A DNA stretch of 64,000 nt. It comes from Stenotrophomonas maltophilia D457. GTDB lineage: Bacteria; Pseudomonadota; Gammaproteobacteria; Xanthomonadales; Xanthomonadaceae. This document shows positions 27,289 to 35,953 of the stretch, piece after piece. Each line of letters opens with the position of its first letter. The stretch's first letter is position 1. The stretch lies in the NCBI RefSeq assembly GCF_000284595.1, contig NC_017671.1, positions 3,877,001 to 3,941,000 on the forward strand, read 5' to 3'. The translations under genes were made by a program, and so were the position numbers. The notes under the pieces were generated by a model. It saw nothing but the letters and a program-made list of their open reading frames with translations. It searched no databases and was not told the origin of the DNA.

Positions 27289-27710
27289 TGCGTGCGCTGC
27301 TCCAGGCCGACCAGTGCCACCTTCAGGTAACCGGCCGCACGCAATGCATCCAGCGTGGCCATCAGTTCGCCGTAGGGCACGTGGGTATCGGCGCGAAGGA
27401 AGATACGCTGCGCGGTGTCACTGTGAGTGGCCGCCTGCAATGCAGCCGCCAGCCCGTCGCGCGCTACGGCCTGTTCGCCAACGCGAAGCGACAGATCGGC
27501 CTGCACAGTCACATACACCGGCGCCTGTTCGGGCGGCGTGTCACTGGCGCTGCTGGCCGGCAGCTGCACCGGCACCGACACGGTCGCCAGCGGTGCGGCC
27601 ACCATGAAGATGATCAACAGCACCAGCATCACGTCGATGAAGGGCGTGACATTGATCTCGTGCGCTTCTTCGGGGGCATCGTCGCGGTCGGACGCGGTCC
27701 TGATCGCCAT
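27285..27710 (-). CDS. exbD: ExbD proton-channel subunit
   Basis: 141 residues with one TM helix holding the proton-path Asp (INVTPFIDVMLVLLIIFMV) and a periplasmic domain (VYVTVQADLSLRVGEQAV, LRADTHVPYGELMATLDALRAAGY). It partners ExbB in the motor driving TonB. It lies 9 bp after exbB, with a GAGG overlapping the exbB stop, and overlaps tonB by 4 bp. Confidence 0.9.
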   Translation of the reverse strand: MAIRTASDRDDAPEEAHEINVTPFIDVMLVLLIIFMVAAPLATVSVPVQLPASSASDTPPEQAPVYVTVQADLSLRVGEQAVARDGLAAALQAATHSDTAQRIFLRADTHVPYGELMATLDALRAAGYLKVALVGLEQRTQ

Positions 27711-27719
27711 CGTCGCGCC

Positions 27720-28469
27720 TCAGTGCACCGCGCGCAGCGGCGCCGCAGCGGCACGCGGGACGGCACGATCAAGATCGCGCGACACCAGCTGCTGCACGGC
27801 GGCCGACAGATCGCCGAGCAGCCCCCGCAGGCCGGCCAGCACGCGGCTGAAATGGTTGTAGACCAGCACCGCGGGAATCGCCGCGACCAGGCCGAGCGCT
27901 GTCGCCAACAGGGCCTCGGCGATGCCGGGCGCAACCACCGCCAGGCTGGTGGTGTTGCTGTGGGCGATGCCGATGAAACTGTTCATGATGCCCCACACCG
28001 TACCGAACAGGCCGACGAACGGCGCCACCGCGCCGATGCTGGCGAGCGCGCCGATACCGCGCCGCTGCACGCGCGCGGTTTCCAGCTCGATGCGCTCCAG
28101 GCGCGAGGCGACGCGCTCCTTGATGCCGTCGTGGCTGTCCAGCTCCTGCGACAGGCGCAGTTCGGTGCGTGCAGCATCCAGCATCGTCAGTGCGGCGCCC
28201 TGTTGCAGGGTCGCTTCCTCGCTCTGCGTCGGCAGCTGTGCGGACTGCAGCAACAGCGCGCGTGCCGCACGCAGCTGCCGGGCCTGCCGCGCCAGCTCCC
28301 AGCCCTTGGCCAGCAGCACGGTCCAGGTGGCCAGCGACGCCAGTGCCAGCGCGATCATCACGGCCTTCACCACCACGTCGGCGGCCAGGTACATGCCCCA
28401 CGGGGTCAATGCGGGGGCGGCCACAGGGGCCAGGTCAGCAGGCAGCATCGTCTCGGTTTCCATCAGCAT
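27720..28469 (-). CDS. exbB: ExbB / MotA-TolQ-ExbB proton-channel protein
   Basis: About 249 residues, three TM helices: AADVVVKAVMIALALASLATW; then after a cytoplasmic loop, IGALASIGAVAPFVGLFGTVWGIMNSF; and ALLATALGLVAAIPAVLVYNHF, the conserved TolQ/ExbB pore. The start is uncertain: candidates at 28469, 28463 and 28448 all overlap the upstream gene and none has a good ribosome binding site, so translation is probably coupled. Forms the motor with ExbD and TonB. Confidence 0.85.
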   Translation of the reverse strand: MLMETETMLPADLAPVAAPALTPWGMYLAADVVVKAVMIALALASLATWTVLLAKGWELARQARQLRAARALLLQSAQLPTQSEEATLQQGAALTMLDAARTELRLSQELDSHDGIKERVASRLERIELETARVQRRGIGALASIGAVAPFVGLFGTVWGIMNSFIGIAHSNTTSLAVVAPGIAEALLATALGLVAAIPAVLVYNHFSRVLAGLRGLLGDLSAAVQQLVSRDLDRAVPRAAAAPLRAVH

Positions 28470-28902
28470 CAGGGGTCGCTGCGCGACGGCGGGTCGCACG
28501 CGGATCATTGGCGTCGTCCACTTCCACGACCGGATGGGGCTGCAGCCGCGGCGCGGGTCGGCTGAGCACGTAGCCGGCGCTGACCGCGAAGAACAGGCCC
28601 ACGCCCAGCAGCAGGCGCCACGACGGGTGCGCTCCCCAGCAGAACAGCGCAAAACCCACGGCCATGCCGGCACTGGCGAACGCCTTGCCCTTGCGCGACA
28701 CCGCACCCTGCTCACGCCACAGCCGCAGTGACGGGCCGTAGCGCGGATGCGCCAGCAGGCGCTGCTCGAACTTCGGCGAGCTGCGTGCGAAGCAGCCCAC
28801 GGCGAGGATCAGGAAGATGGTGGTCGGCATCACCGGCAGCAACGCGCCGATCACCCCGAGGACGACCATCAACCACCCCAGCGCGAACCAGAGCCAACGC
28901 AT
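28435..28902 (-). CDS. DUF454 (YbaN-like) membrane protein
   Basis: 155-residue inner-membrane protein starting MRWLWFALGWLMVVLGVIGALLPVMPTTIFLIL, with FARSSPKFEQRLLAHPRYGP, the signature of the DUF454/YbaN family, and two further TM helices. Function unknown. It sits between hemO (31 bp upstream) and exbB (35 bp overlap), so it belongs to the heme operon. The last 40 residues after the TM part are polar and read through the exbB start region. Confidence 0.82.
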   Translation of the reverse strand: MRWLWFALGWLMVVLGVIGALLPVMPTTIFLILAVGCFARSSPKFEQRLLAHPRYGPSLRLWREQGAVSRKGKAFASAGMAVGFALFCWGAHPSWRLLLGVGLFFAVSAGYVLSRPAPRLQPHPVVEVDDANDPRATRRRAATPDADGNRDDAAC

Positions 28903-28933
28903 CAGCGCTGCATCCGCAGGCGGGCACCAGGCA

Positions 28934-29521
28934 TCAGGCGAATTCCACTTCGACGTGGCCGTGCACGCTGCGGAACGCGGCGTCGGCCGCATCGATCACC
29001 TGCTGCTCCTGCCTGGCACTCAGCGGTACCGCGTCCAGCGCAGCGGTGAACTCGCGCCAGTGGCGCGCCGCGCCATCCGGATGCGCGGCCAGGTGGCGGG
29101 CGCCGAAATCACGATCCAGGCCGAGCCTGGCGGCCATCTTGTACAGAATGGTGCCGCCGAGGTTGGACCCTTCGGCCACATACAGCCACCCCAACGCGGC
29201 GGGCAGTTCCAGATCGGACGGCAACGCCGCGATGTCGGCCCCGGGCAGCGTCTGCTCCAGATCCTGCAGGTCGCGCGCCACCTGGGCCAGGCGGCGGCGC
29301 TCGCCCAGGTCCGGCAGCAGTGCGTCCAGCGCAGGGTTGGCATACAGCGCATCGATGCTGCGATGGAAGCGGTACTGCACGCGCAGGAACCGGGCGAAGT
29401 TGCTGCGGTCGGCGAAGATGTCACCGGCCATGATGCGCTTGTCCAGGGCGCCATGGCTGTCGCGGGTGGCGGCCTTGAGCCGCAGGCTGCGGCTGTCTTC
29501 AGGGGCGGTGTGTGCGTTCAT
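28934..29521 (-). CDS. hemO: Heme oxygenase
   Basis: 195-residue bacterial heme oxygenase that opens the heme ring to biliverdin, CO and iron. The proximal ligand is His23 in KAATRDSHGALDKRIM, and the distal helix shows the Gly-rich GSNLGGTILYK. The rest (FLRVQYRFHRSIDALY, LGWLYVAEGSNLGG) matches the HemO/BphO family. First gene of an operon with DUF454-exbB-exbD-tonB, hence an iron-from-heme role; BphO-type supply of chromophore to a phytochrome is the alternative, but no phytochrome gene is in the window. Confidence 0.88.
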   Translation of the reverse strand: MNAHTAPEDSRSLRLKAATRDSHGALDKRIMAGDIFADRSNFARFLRVQYRFHRSIDALYANPALDALLPDLGERRRLAQVARDLQDLEQTLPGADIAALPSDLELPAALGWLYVAEGSNLGGTILYKMAARLGLDRDFGARHLAAHPDGAARHWREFTAALDAVPLSARQEQQVIDAADAAFRSVHGHVEVEFA

Positions 29522-29627
29522 GGGGGATGCCAAGGGGGTCGTCCTGCTGTAGACGTTCGCCACGGGGCTTTCCCCAAGGCTATGTGCGCCGATAATGGCG
29601 CATCCCTTCTTACCGCAGGAACCGACG

Positions 29628-29885
29628 ATGATCACCACCGAACCGCGCATGACCAACCTGTTCCTGCAGCTGGGCCTGGACGCCAGCGCCGAGGGCATCG
29701 CCCGCTTCATCCGCGAGCACCAGCTGGCCACCGATGTGGAAGTGGTCGAGGCGCCGTACTGGAACGATGCGCAGCGCCAGTTCCTGTCCGAGTCGCTGCA
29801 GGCCGATGCGGCATGGACCACCGTGGTGGATGAGCTGAACGAGTCGCTGCACGAGGACGCGGTGAAGGCGGCGACGGGGCTGTAA
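29628..29885 (+). CDS. DUF2789-family small protein
   Basis: 85 residues: MITTEPRMTNLFLQLGLDASAEGIARFI, WNDAQRQFLSESLQADAAW and a C-terminal helix, the pattern of DUF2789 (function unknown). Start placed after GCAGGAA. A GATAAT (29589-29594) is a possible -10. It is divergent from hemO, within the heme region but not part of the minus-strand operons. Confidence 0.75.
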   Translation: MITTEPRMTNLFLQLGLDASAEGIARFIREHQLATDVEVVEAPYWNDAQRQFLSESLQADAAWTTVVDELNESLHEDAVKAATGL

Positions 29886-29905
29886 GCGGGGTATCCCGCG
29901 CTGTT

Positions 29906-29981
29906 GGGGTCAGAGCCCTTTCCGCAGGAAAGGGATCCGACCCCGCCGCTCGCCCTTTCCGCAGGAAAGGGATCCGACCCC
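29906..29981. repeat. Two adjacent copies of the GGGGTC...GACCCC palindrome
   Basis: A full copy (29906-29944) is followed by a 5'-shortened copy (29951-29981) sharing CGCAGGAAAGGGATCCGACC. They lie between two convergent genes and could terminate transcripts from both sides. Confidence 0.8.
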
Positions 29982-30000
29982 AGCGCTCATCCGCGACCGA

Positions 30001-32919
30001 TCAGTACTTCCAGGTCAGCGCCAGCCGCGCGGTGCGGCCCGGTGCCGGCATCACGCCCAGGGCCAGCGGGTCCAGGTAGTAGCGGTCGGTCAGGTTGTCC
30101 ACGCCGGCTTCCACCGAGAGCTGGTCGTTGAAGCTCCAGCTGGCGAACAGGTCCACCAGCGTGGTTGGCCGGTACAGCTGCTGGATCGCCGACAGGCCCA
30201 CGTTCCAGTCCTTGTCCAGCTTGCTGATCGGGCCGGCGTTGTGGACCACGCGGGTGCCGAAGGTCAGGCGCTCCTCGAACAGGCGCGAGCCCAGGGTCAG
30301 GTTGACCATGTAGCGCGGCGGGTTCTGGGTATTGGTGTACGAGCCCTCGAAGCCGCCGTCCACGCAGTCGGGCGTGTTGGCCAGCTCGCCGTTCCTGCGC
30401 TGCGCCCCATAGGCACGGCGCTCGGCGGCGATGTCCGGCGCGCAGGTCTTGGCCTTGAAGTAGTAGTGCGCGGACAGATCGGCAAATACCTTGCCGCTGT
30501 CATAGCTGGACTGGAACTCCATGCCCGAGACCTTGAACTGGTCGACGTTGCGGATCAGGCCCGCCGACAGCGTGCGGTAGTCACGGGTGATCAGGTCGTC
30601 GATACGGGTATCGAAATACGCCAGCTTCAGCGCCAGGCGGTCGCCGGCAGTGAACAGGTCGTAGCGGAGGGTGCTGGCGCCGATTTCCCAGCTGCGCGCG
30701 CGCTCCGGCTTAAGCTCGCCCACCGGCTTGGCGGCGGTGAACAGGCCCAGCGTGGTCTCGAACAGGCTCGGCAGCTTGGTGCCTTCGGCGTACTTCACGT
30801 AGACCATGGTGTCTTCGCTGAAGCGATAGGCCACGCTGGCGGTCGGCGAGAACGCGCTGTCGCGGCGGCGGATCGGCTGCGACCAGTTCCAGCTGACCGG
30901 CACTTCCAGATCCTGCGCCTTGCCAGCGTCGTAGAAGTTCCAGCCACCGATGTCGGCCACCGTGCCCTTCTTGTACGGCGAGGCCAGCAGCGATTCCCGG
31001 GTGAAGTTGCCGTTGGCATCCGGGTACCAGTTCAGCAGCGCGATGCGCTTGGCCCGCCACGACGGCAGCGCCGGGTTGCCATTGAGCAGTTCGGTATAGC
31101 GGTACTGGCCCTGCACCTCATAGGCATCGGGCGTGGCCAGGCGGTTGCGGTCATGCACATCCACGCGGTTCCAGCGGCCGCCGGCCAGCAGTTCCCAATG
31201 CTCATCGGGCTGCCACTTCAGCGAGGCCACGGCGCTGTACTCCTTGCGCTCGGCGTTGCGCAGGAAACGGTTGTTGACCAGGTCGTCGTGCATGACCGGC
31301 CCCGAACTGCCCGGCGCGATGTCTTCGTCGCTGTAGGACAGTCCGTAGTCGAGGGTGAACGCACCAGCGCGGGTGTCGAACCTGGAGGTATTACTGGCAT
31401 CCAGGCCGAAGCGTTTGTGCCGCAGCGGATTGCGGTAGGCATCCTTGTAGCCGGGGTCACCGCTGAAGCTGGGCGCGTCATACCACTCGGTGCGGCGGTC
31501 GAAGTACCACGGGGTGATGCCGGTCAGGCTGTTGTACATCACGCTGTCGGTGTCGGTGTACGCGGCGTTGACGCGCAGGTCGATCAGCTCGCTGTCCGGA
31601 TTGAAGCGGTAGCGCAGGCTGTAGCTGTCCATGTCGACGTGGCCCGGATCCCACTGTGGAATGCGGTCACGATCCACGCGGATGATCTGCGAGGCCATGA
31701 TCTCGCCGGCAGTGCCTTCATAGCGGCGATAGCCGGCTTCCAGCGTCTGCGTGTCGTCGATGCGCCAGGTGCCCTTGAGCAGCGCCGACTTCGAGCGCGA
31801 AGAGGTATTGAAAACCTCGGTGCGCGGCGGATTCAGCGGCGCCAGCGTGCGCCGATCCTGCGGGAAGTCGTCGTAGCCATGGCGGCCGGAGAAGTAGTTG
31901 CCGTTGTCACGGTAGGCGTAAGCGGCGACCAGATCGAAGCGGTCCCAGTGCCCTGCGGCGGCCACGTTGAAGAACTGGCTGCCGGTGGCGCTGCGATCGG
32001 TGCGCGGTGCCGCACTGTAGGACGGCAGGCTGTTGGCACTGCCATTGGCCAGGCCGCCGCGCACGCGCACGCCGACGTCGCGGCCCTCGCGCAGCACGTC
32101 ACCGATCTTCAACGTCTCCATCTCGACCACGCCGCCGATGCCACCGGACGCGTTGGCCTGCAGGCTCGGGCCCTTGGTGATGGTCAGGCTGGAGATCAGG
32201 TCCGGGTCGAGGTAGGTGCGCTGCGACTGGCCGGCGTAGCCACGGTAGGTATCCATGCTGGACTGGCCACCGTCGATGATCACCGGCACGCGGCCCTGGC
32301 CCTGGATACCGCGGATGTTGACGTCGAAGCCGTTGCCCACGCGCGGATCACCGGCGGTGACACCGGCCACACCCTTGACGATGTCGCCGTTGGAGGTGCC
32401 GCGGAAACGCTCCAGATGCGTGCGATTGAGCGTGGTGGTCGAACCCACGCTGCGATAGCTGTCGAGCAGGCGTGCTTCATCACTGGTCGCGCCGCTCCCG
32501 ACGCGGTCGCCGGCCACACTCAGCGTGTCGGTGACGATCACACCACTGTCGGTCTGCAACGGCGTTGCCGCTTCCAGGGTGACCGCATCGGCGCTGACCC
32601 GGCGCACTGCCAGGCCACTGCCCTGCAGCAGCTGCTGCAGCGCCTCGTTGGCCGACAGGCTGCCGCCGACCGCGCGAGAGGTTACGCCGCGTGCCAGCGA
32701 TGCGGGATAGACCACCTGCACACCGGACTGGCGCATGTAGCTGCGCAGCGCGTCATCCAGCGGTTGCGCCGGAATATCGAAGCGCAGCACGGCCGCGTGG
32801 TCGCTGCTGGCGCTCTGCGCCAGTACGGACGGCGCGGCACTGGCCAGGCCGGCGGCGAGCAACGCGATGCACAGGCGGGACGGGCGCAGCACGCGGCCCG
32901 GGCGATGGAAGTCGAACAT
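30001..32919 (-). CDS. TonB-dependent receptor with signalling domain, probably for heme
   Basis: 972-residue outer-membrane receptor. Signal peptide to about residue 35 (SVLAQS), then an STN signalling domain (LRFDIPAQPLDDALRSYMRQSGVQVVYPASL), a plug (FDVNIRGIQGQGRVPVIIDGGQ, DPDLISSLTITKGPS, GGIGGVVEMETL) and a 22-strand barrel ending LALTWKY. STN plus fecI-fecR directly upstream on the same strand means surface signalling. The nearby hemO-exbBD-tonB operon and a plug of the heme/hemophore-receptor kind point to heme as the ligand; other iron chelates cannot be excluded. A 256-bp gap with tandem repeats separates it from fecR. Confidence 0.85.
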   Translation of the reverse strand: MFDFHRPGRVLRPSRLCIALLAAGLASAAPSVLAQSASSDHAAVLRFDIPAQPLDDALRSYMRQSGVQVVYPASLARGVTSRAVGGSLSANEALQQLLQGSGLAVRRVSADAVTLEAATPLQTDSGVIVTDTLSVAGDRVGSGATSDEARLLDSYRSVGSTTTLNRTHLERFRGTSNGDIVKGVAGVTAGDPRVGNGFDVNIRGIQGQGRVPVIIDGGQSSMDTYRGYAGQSQRTYLDPDLISSLTITKGPSLQANASGGIGGVVEMETLKIGDVLREGRDVGVRVRGGLANGSANSLPSYSAAPRTDRSATGSQFFNVAAAGHWDRFDLVAAYAYRDNGNYFSGRHGYDDFPQDRRTLAPLNPPRTEVFNTSSRSKSALLKGTWRIDDTQTLEAGYRRYEGTAGEIMASQIIRVDRDRIPQWDPGHVDMDSYSLRYRFNPDSELIDLRVNAAYTDTDSVMYNSLTGITPWYFDRRTEWYDAPSFSGDPGYKDAYRNPLRHKRFGLDASNTSRFDTRAGAFTLDYGLSYSDEDIAPGSSGPVMHDDLVNNRFLRNAERKEYSAVASLKWQPDEHWELLAGGRWNRVDVHDRNRLATPDAYEVQGQYRYTELLNGNPALPSWRAKRIALLNWYPDANGNFTRESLLASPYKKGTVADIGGWNFYDAGKAQDLEVPVSWNWSQPIRRRDSAFSPTASVAYRFSEDTMVYVKYAEGTKLPSLFETTLGLFTAAKPVGELKPERARSWEIGASTLRYDLFTAGDRLALKLAYFDTRIDDLITRDYRTLSAGLIRNVDQFKVSGMEFQSSYDSGKVFADLSAHYYFKAKTCAPDIAAERRAYGAQRRNGELANTPDCVDGGFEGSYTNTQNPPRYMVNLTLGSRLFEERLTFGTRVVHNAGPISKLDKDWNVGLSAIQQLYRPTTLVDLFASWSFNDQLSVEAGVDNLTDRYYLDPLALGVMPAPGRTARLALTWKY

Positions 32920-33072
32920 GGGGGAACCTGTCAGGTAATCGGTGCCGCGAACGCGGCGTCATCCGCAACACGGGCGGACACGGCGACGTACGTGGCGGCG
33001 GCGGGTACGTTCGCGGAGTAAGACGGATGAAAGCGTGGCAACCCCAAGGGGATTTGCAGTCGAAGCAGGTGC

Positions 33073-33158
33073 CGACGGTTGCGCGCCCGGTTGCAGTGGT
33101 GGGCGCCGACGGTTGCGTGGCTGGTTGCAGTGGTGGGTGCCGACCGTTGGTCGGCACC
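33073..33158. repeat. 34-bp direct repeat (2.3 copies) and palindrome
   Basis: Units 33073-33106 and 33107-33140 both begin CGACGGTTGC and share GGTTGCAGTGGTGGG; a third starts CGACC. The array ends in GGTGCCGACC-GTT-GGTCGGCACC (33136-33158). It lies between fecR and the TonB-receptor gene. Confidence 0.75.
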
Positions 33159-33163
33159 GGGGC

Positions 33164-33179
33164 AATGGCGTGGATCTAC
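33164..33179 (-). repeat. GTAGATCCACGC half repeat, forms stop codon of fecR
   Basis: Minus-strand GTAGATCCACGCCAT; the TAG is the fecR stop codon (33176-33178). The right half of the palindrome is missing. Confidence 0.7.
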
Positions 33180-34111
33180 CGATGGACGATGGCGACGCCG
33201 AGCGGCAGCCGGGTCACCTGCAATCCAGCCGTCGCGGCCAGCGCATCCAGCGCCTGTTCCGGGCGGTCGATACGCAACGCCGCGCTTACCGCCGGCAGCT
33301 GCGATAGATCACCACGCACGAAGGTTGGGCCAGCGCGATAGCGCCCCACCCATTGCACCGCGTCAGCAACGCGGGCCTGTTCCAACAGCAGCTCGCCCTG
33401 ACGCCAGGCGCCGACGCTGTCGGCCGCAACGTCCCCCAATCGCCTCACCCCACTGTGTTCACCGTAGGCCGCGCGCTGGCCCTGCTGCAGGTAGGTCCAG
33501 CCACCGTCAACCGGGCTGGCCATCCGTACCCTGCCCTGCCCGACCTGGGTTTCCACCTGGTCGTGGCCCCGCGCCACGGTGAAGGCGGTCGAGATGTCCT
33601 CGACCACGCCATTGCCGGCGCGCACGCTGAAACGTCGCTGCGCGTCCGGACTGACCTCGAACCAGGCACGCCCGCGCAACAGCTCGACCTGGCGGGCGTT
33701 CGCATCAAAGTGCACGGCAATCGCACTGTCGGCGTCCAGCACCGCACGGCTGCCATCAGGCAGCAGCACGTTCTGCACCTGGTGCGTGCTGCGGTGATCG
33801 GACTGCAGGCGCAGCCACGCCTCCGGCCATGCCACCAGCATCGCCAGCATTGCCGCCGCAGCCATGGCCCAACGCCGTCGGCGCGGGCGTCGATCAGCCA
33901 CGCGGGCCGGCTGCGCTCGCGGCCCGACGCTGCGCCACAGCGCGCGCTCGTGTTCGAAGGCCCTGCGGTGCCCCGGCTGTTGCAGCCAGTGTTCGAACGC
34001 CTGCATGCGCGCGTCGCTGATATCGCCCGAGGCCAGCCACGCGATCCAGTCCCGGGCCTGCTCGGCCAGGGCATCGTCATTGGCGGCAGGCAGCATGTTC
34101 GGCGGGCTCAT
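33176..34111 (-). CDS. fecR: FecR-like anti-sigma / sigma regulator
   Basis: About 311 residues: cytoplasmic DUF4880-type N domain (ALAEQARDWIAWLASGDISDARMQAFEHWL), one TM helix (RRRRWAMAAAAMLAMLVAWPEAWL), and a periplasmic FecR domain (VLLPDGSRAVLDADSAIAVHF, GRAWFEVSPDAQRRFSV). It relays ligand binding at the STN receptor to the sigma factor. The start is uncertain: MSPPNM at 34111 is preferred, MRPSF at 34162 or a TTG at 34180 are possible. Lies 105 bp after fecI. Confidence 0.85.
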   Translation of the reverse strand: MSPPNMLPAANDDALAEQARDWIAWLASGDISDARMQAFEHWLQQPGHRRAFEHERALWRSVGPRAQPARVADRRPRRRRWAMAAAAMLAMLVAWPEAWLRLQSDHRSTHQVQNVLLPDGSRAVLDADSAIAVHFDANARQVELLRGRAWFEVSPDAQRRFSVRAGNGVVEDISTAFTVARGHDQVETQVGQGRVRMASPVDGGWTYLQQGQRAAYGEHSGVRRLGDVAADSVGAWRQGELLLEQARVADAVQWVGRYRAGPTFVRGDLSQLPAVSAALRIDRPEQALDALAATAGLQVTRLPLGVAIVHR

Positions 34112-34216
34112 CGGCTGGCGGACAGGCGCATTCAAGCGCGGGGCGGAGAAACTGGGCCGCATCCACGGTCCAATGATCAAGACGTTTGCGCGAAGGCCAG
34201 CCCCAAGGCGGCGCGA

Positions 34217-34717
34217 TCATCGGCCGCTGCGGGCCCAGGCCAGGCGCTGCAGCGCGGTGCGTACGTGATTCTCCACCGTGGTCACCGATACCCCAAGGCG
34301 GCGTGCGATCTCGGCCTGGGTCAGGCCCTGAAGGCGGTTGAGCCGGAAGATGGTGCGGGTCGGCTCCGGCAGATGGCCGGCCGCGTCGAGTACCCGCTGC
34401 AGCTCGTCCTGCGCCATGGCCTGCTCTTCGGTGGAGATCACCTCGTCCGGCCCCCACAGGTAGTGATCGGCCAACAGGCGGTTGCGCCGGGTCGACTCGC
34501 GGCCGTGGTCGGTGGCCAGGTTGGCGGCCAGCCGGTACAGATAGGCGCGTGGGTTGTCGATGGCCTGGCTGTCATCGACCCCACGGGCCTTGAACCACAC
34601 CGCCTGGATCACGTCCTCGGCGCCGTTGTCGCCCCCCAGTATCCGTTGCACCCGGCGCAGCAGCGCTGGCCGCTCGCGGATCAGCAGTTCGGTGAGGGAG
34701 GCAGCATTGGAGGACAT
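34217..34717 (-). CDS. fecI: ECF sigma factor, FecI-like
   Basis: 166 residues: sigma region 2 (RILGGDNGAEDVIQAVWFKA, NPRAYLYRLAANLATDH) and region 4 helix-turn-helix (LNRLQGLTQAEIARRLGVSVTTVENHVRTAL). FecI subgroup by the downstream FecR and STN receptor. Expected to direct RNA polymerase to the receptor promoter when ligand is bound. A Fur-box-like sequence lies 50-75 bp upstream. Confidence 0.9.
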   Translation of the reverse strand: MSSNAASLTELLIRERPALLRRVQRILGGDNGAEDVIQAVWFKARGVDDSQAIDNPRAYLYRLAANLATDHGRESTRRNRLLADHYLWGPDEVISTEEQAMAQDELQRVLDAAGHLPEPTRTIFRLNRLQGLTQAEIARRLGVSVTTVENHVRTALQRLAWARSGR

Positions 34718-34766
34718 GCGCGGAGCCGGGACGACAGACGGGAGGCGCCGCGCATGCTACTCCGCA

Positions 34767-34791
34767 AATGCGAATCAGTCACGTTTGCATT
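34767..34791. promoter_or_regulatory. Fur-box-like inverted repeat upstream of fecI
   Basis: AATGCGAA and TTTGCATT form a 7-of-8 inverted repeat with a 9-nt spacer; AATGCGAATCA resembles the left half of Fur operators. It would place fecI under iron control, as is usual for fecI genes. No footprint-level certainty. Confidence 0.4.
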
Positions 34792-34801
34792 GTCGAAATG
34801 G

Positions 34802-35278
34802 TCACAGGCAATCAGTCAGCCCCTCGTAAACGTGGGTGCTGGTTCCGGGCAGGGTGGCATGCAGGGCGTCATGCCCGGCGCGCTCCCACGCTGCCAGCAG
34901 CTCGTCCAAGCGGGTTCCCGCCGCCAGTGGCAGCATGCAGGCATAGCGTCCCTGGTCAACATCGATCTGCCCGGTCTTCTGGACCCAGGTGTAGCTCCCG
35001 GCGAACGTCCAGACACAACGGGTCACAACACCGGTGGCCCGCTGCACTGAGCAACGCAAGCGCATCGCCCGCAGGTTGTAATACTGCCCTTCGCAGAAGG
35101 TATCCCCACAGATATCGTCAAAGCCGCGCACCAACAGACGTTCGGCCGCCAGGAAGCGCTCGCGCCCGGTTGCCGGATTCGGGTAGTCACGGGCATCGAC
35201 AAATTGAGGGGTCGCCTGGGCGTTGGCTGCCATCAGCAGCGCGCAGACCAGCCATCGTGCCGGGAAGACGCGCATCAC
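34802..35278 (-). CDS. Exported Cys-rich protein of unknown function
   Basis: 158 residues with a signal peptide (MRVFPARWLVCALLMAANAQA). The mature part shares with the upstream gene a pattern of FVDARDYPNP, FDDICGDTFCEGQYYNLRAM, RCSVQ, TRCVWTF and a C-terminal TDCL. Six or more conserved Cys suggest disulfides in the periplasm. Its ATG overlaps the stop of the upstream paralog (ATGA). No known domain recognised. Confidence 0.68.
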   Translation of the reverse strand: MMRVFPARWLVCALLMAANAQATPQFVDARDYPNPATGRERFLAAERLLVRGFDDICGDTFCEGQYYNLRAMRLRCSVQRATGVVTRCVWTFAGSYTWVQKTGQIDVDQGRYACMLPLAAGTRLDELLAAWERAGHDALHATLPGTSTHVYEGLTDCL

Positions 35279-35766
35279 CCCGCCCTCCCGGTCTTCCGGA
35301 GGCAGTCCGGCAGCGCATCGAACAGGCCATGGTCAAGTCCAGGCAGGTTCGCCGTCAGGCCATCTGGTGCTTCCAGTGAAGCATGGAAGGCGTCAACAGG
35401 TACCCCTGGCCCCAACTCCAACGGACAGACCCAGCGGCCATTGTCGACCTGCACCTCCCCGGTATCGGCCTGCACGGCCAGCTCGCTGGCCACCACCACC
35501 CAGGCGCAGCGCTGCACCGTTCCGCGATGGGCCAGCACCGCGCAGCGGACCTCCATCACCCGGTAGTTGCTGTACTCACCTTCGCACCAGGTATCGGCAC
35601 AGAGCAGGTCGAACTCCCTTGCCAGGGCGGCCTGCAGCCCGTAGGCGCGCTCCCAGTTGGCCTCGGGCCGGGGGTAATCGATCAGGTCCACGTGCAGACC
35701 GCGGGCGGAGACAGGCAGGGACGCCAGCAACAGCACGCCCCCCATGCATCGGGCATACCAGGACAT
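35275..35766 (-). CDS. Exported Cys-rich protein, paralog of its downstream neighbour
   Basis: 163 residues with a signal peptide (MSWYARCMGGVLLLASLPVSA). It shares LIDYPRPEANWERAYGL, FDLLCADTWCEGEYSNYRVM, RCAVL, QRCAWVV and a C-terminal PDCL with the gene it overlaps by ATGA. The pair is a tandem duplication with strong divergence but a strict Cys pattern. GAGGAG lies about 10 bases upstream of the start. Function unknown; divergent from ppa. Confidence 0.68.
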   Translation of the reverse strand: MSWYARCMGGVLLLASLPVSARGLHVDLIDYPRPEANWERAYGLQAALAREFDLLCADTWCEGEYSNYRVMEVRCAVLAHRGTVQRCAWVVVASELAVQADTGEVQVDNGRWVCPLELGPGVPVDAFHASLEAPDGLTANLPGLDHGLFDALPDCLRKTGRAG

Positions 35767-35953
35767 CGGCGGAACTCCTCGGGAATGAGCGTCCAGCCTG
35801 CGCCGGCCTGCCCTCCTGGCCCATCGGCCAAGGGCGGCGCCCCCCGTCAGGCCTTGCCGCGTCGGCAGGTCGGCCACCCGCCCGCTGCACAGCGCCCGGC
35901 AAAGGCATAAAATGGTGAGCTATCCGTCTATATCCCCCCACCTGGAGCACACC

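Noticed and set aside
28463-28715. N-terminal extension of exbB to 28715
   Set aside because: The extra residues are Arg/Cys/Trp-rich antisense-like sequence overlapping DUF454, unlike any ExbB N terminus.
33060-33160. CRISPR-like array
   Set aside because: Only two and a third 34-bp direct repeats without spacers and no cas genes.
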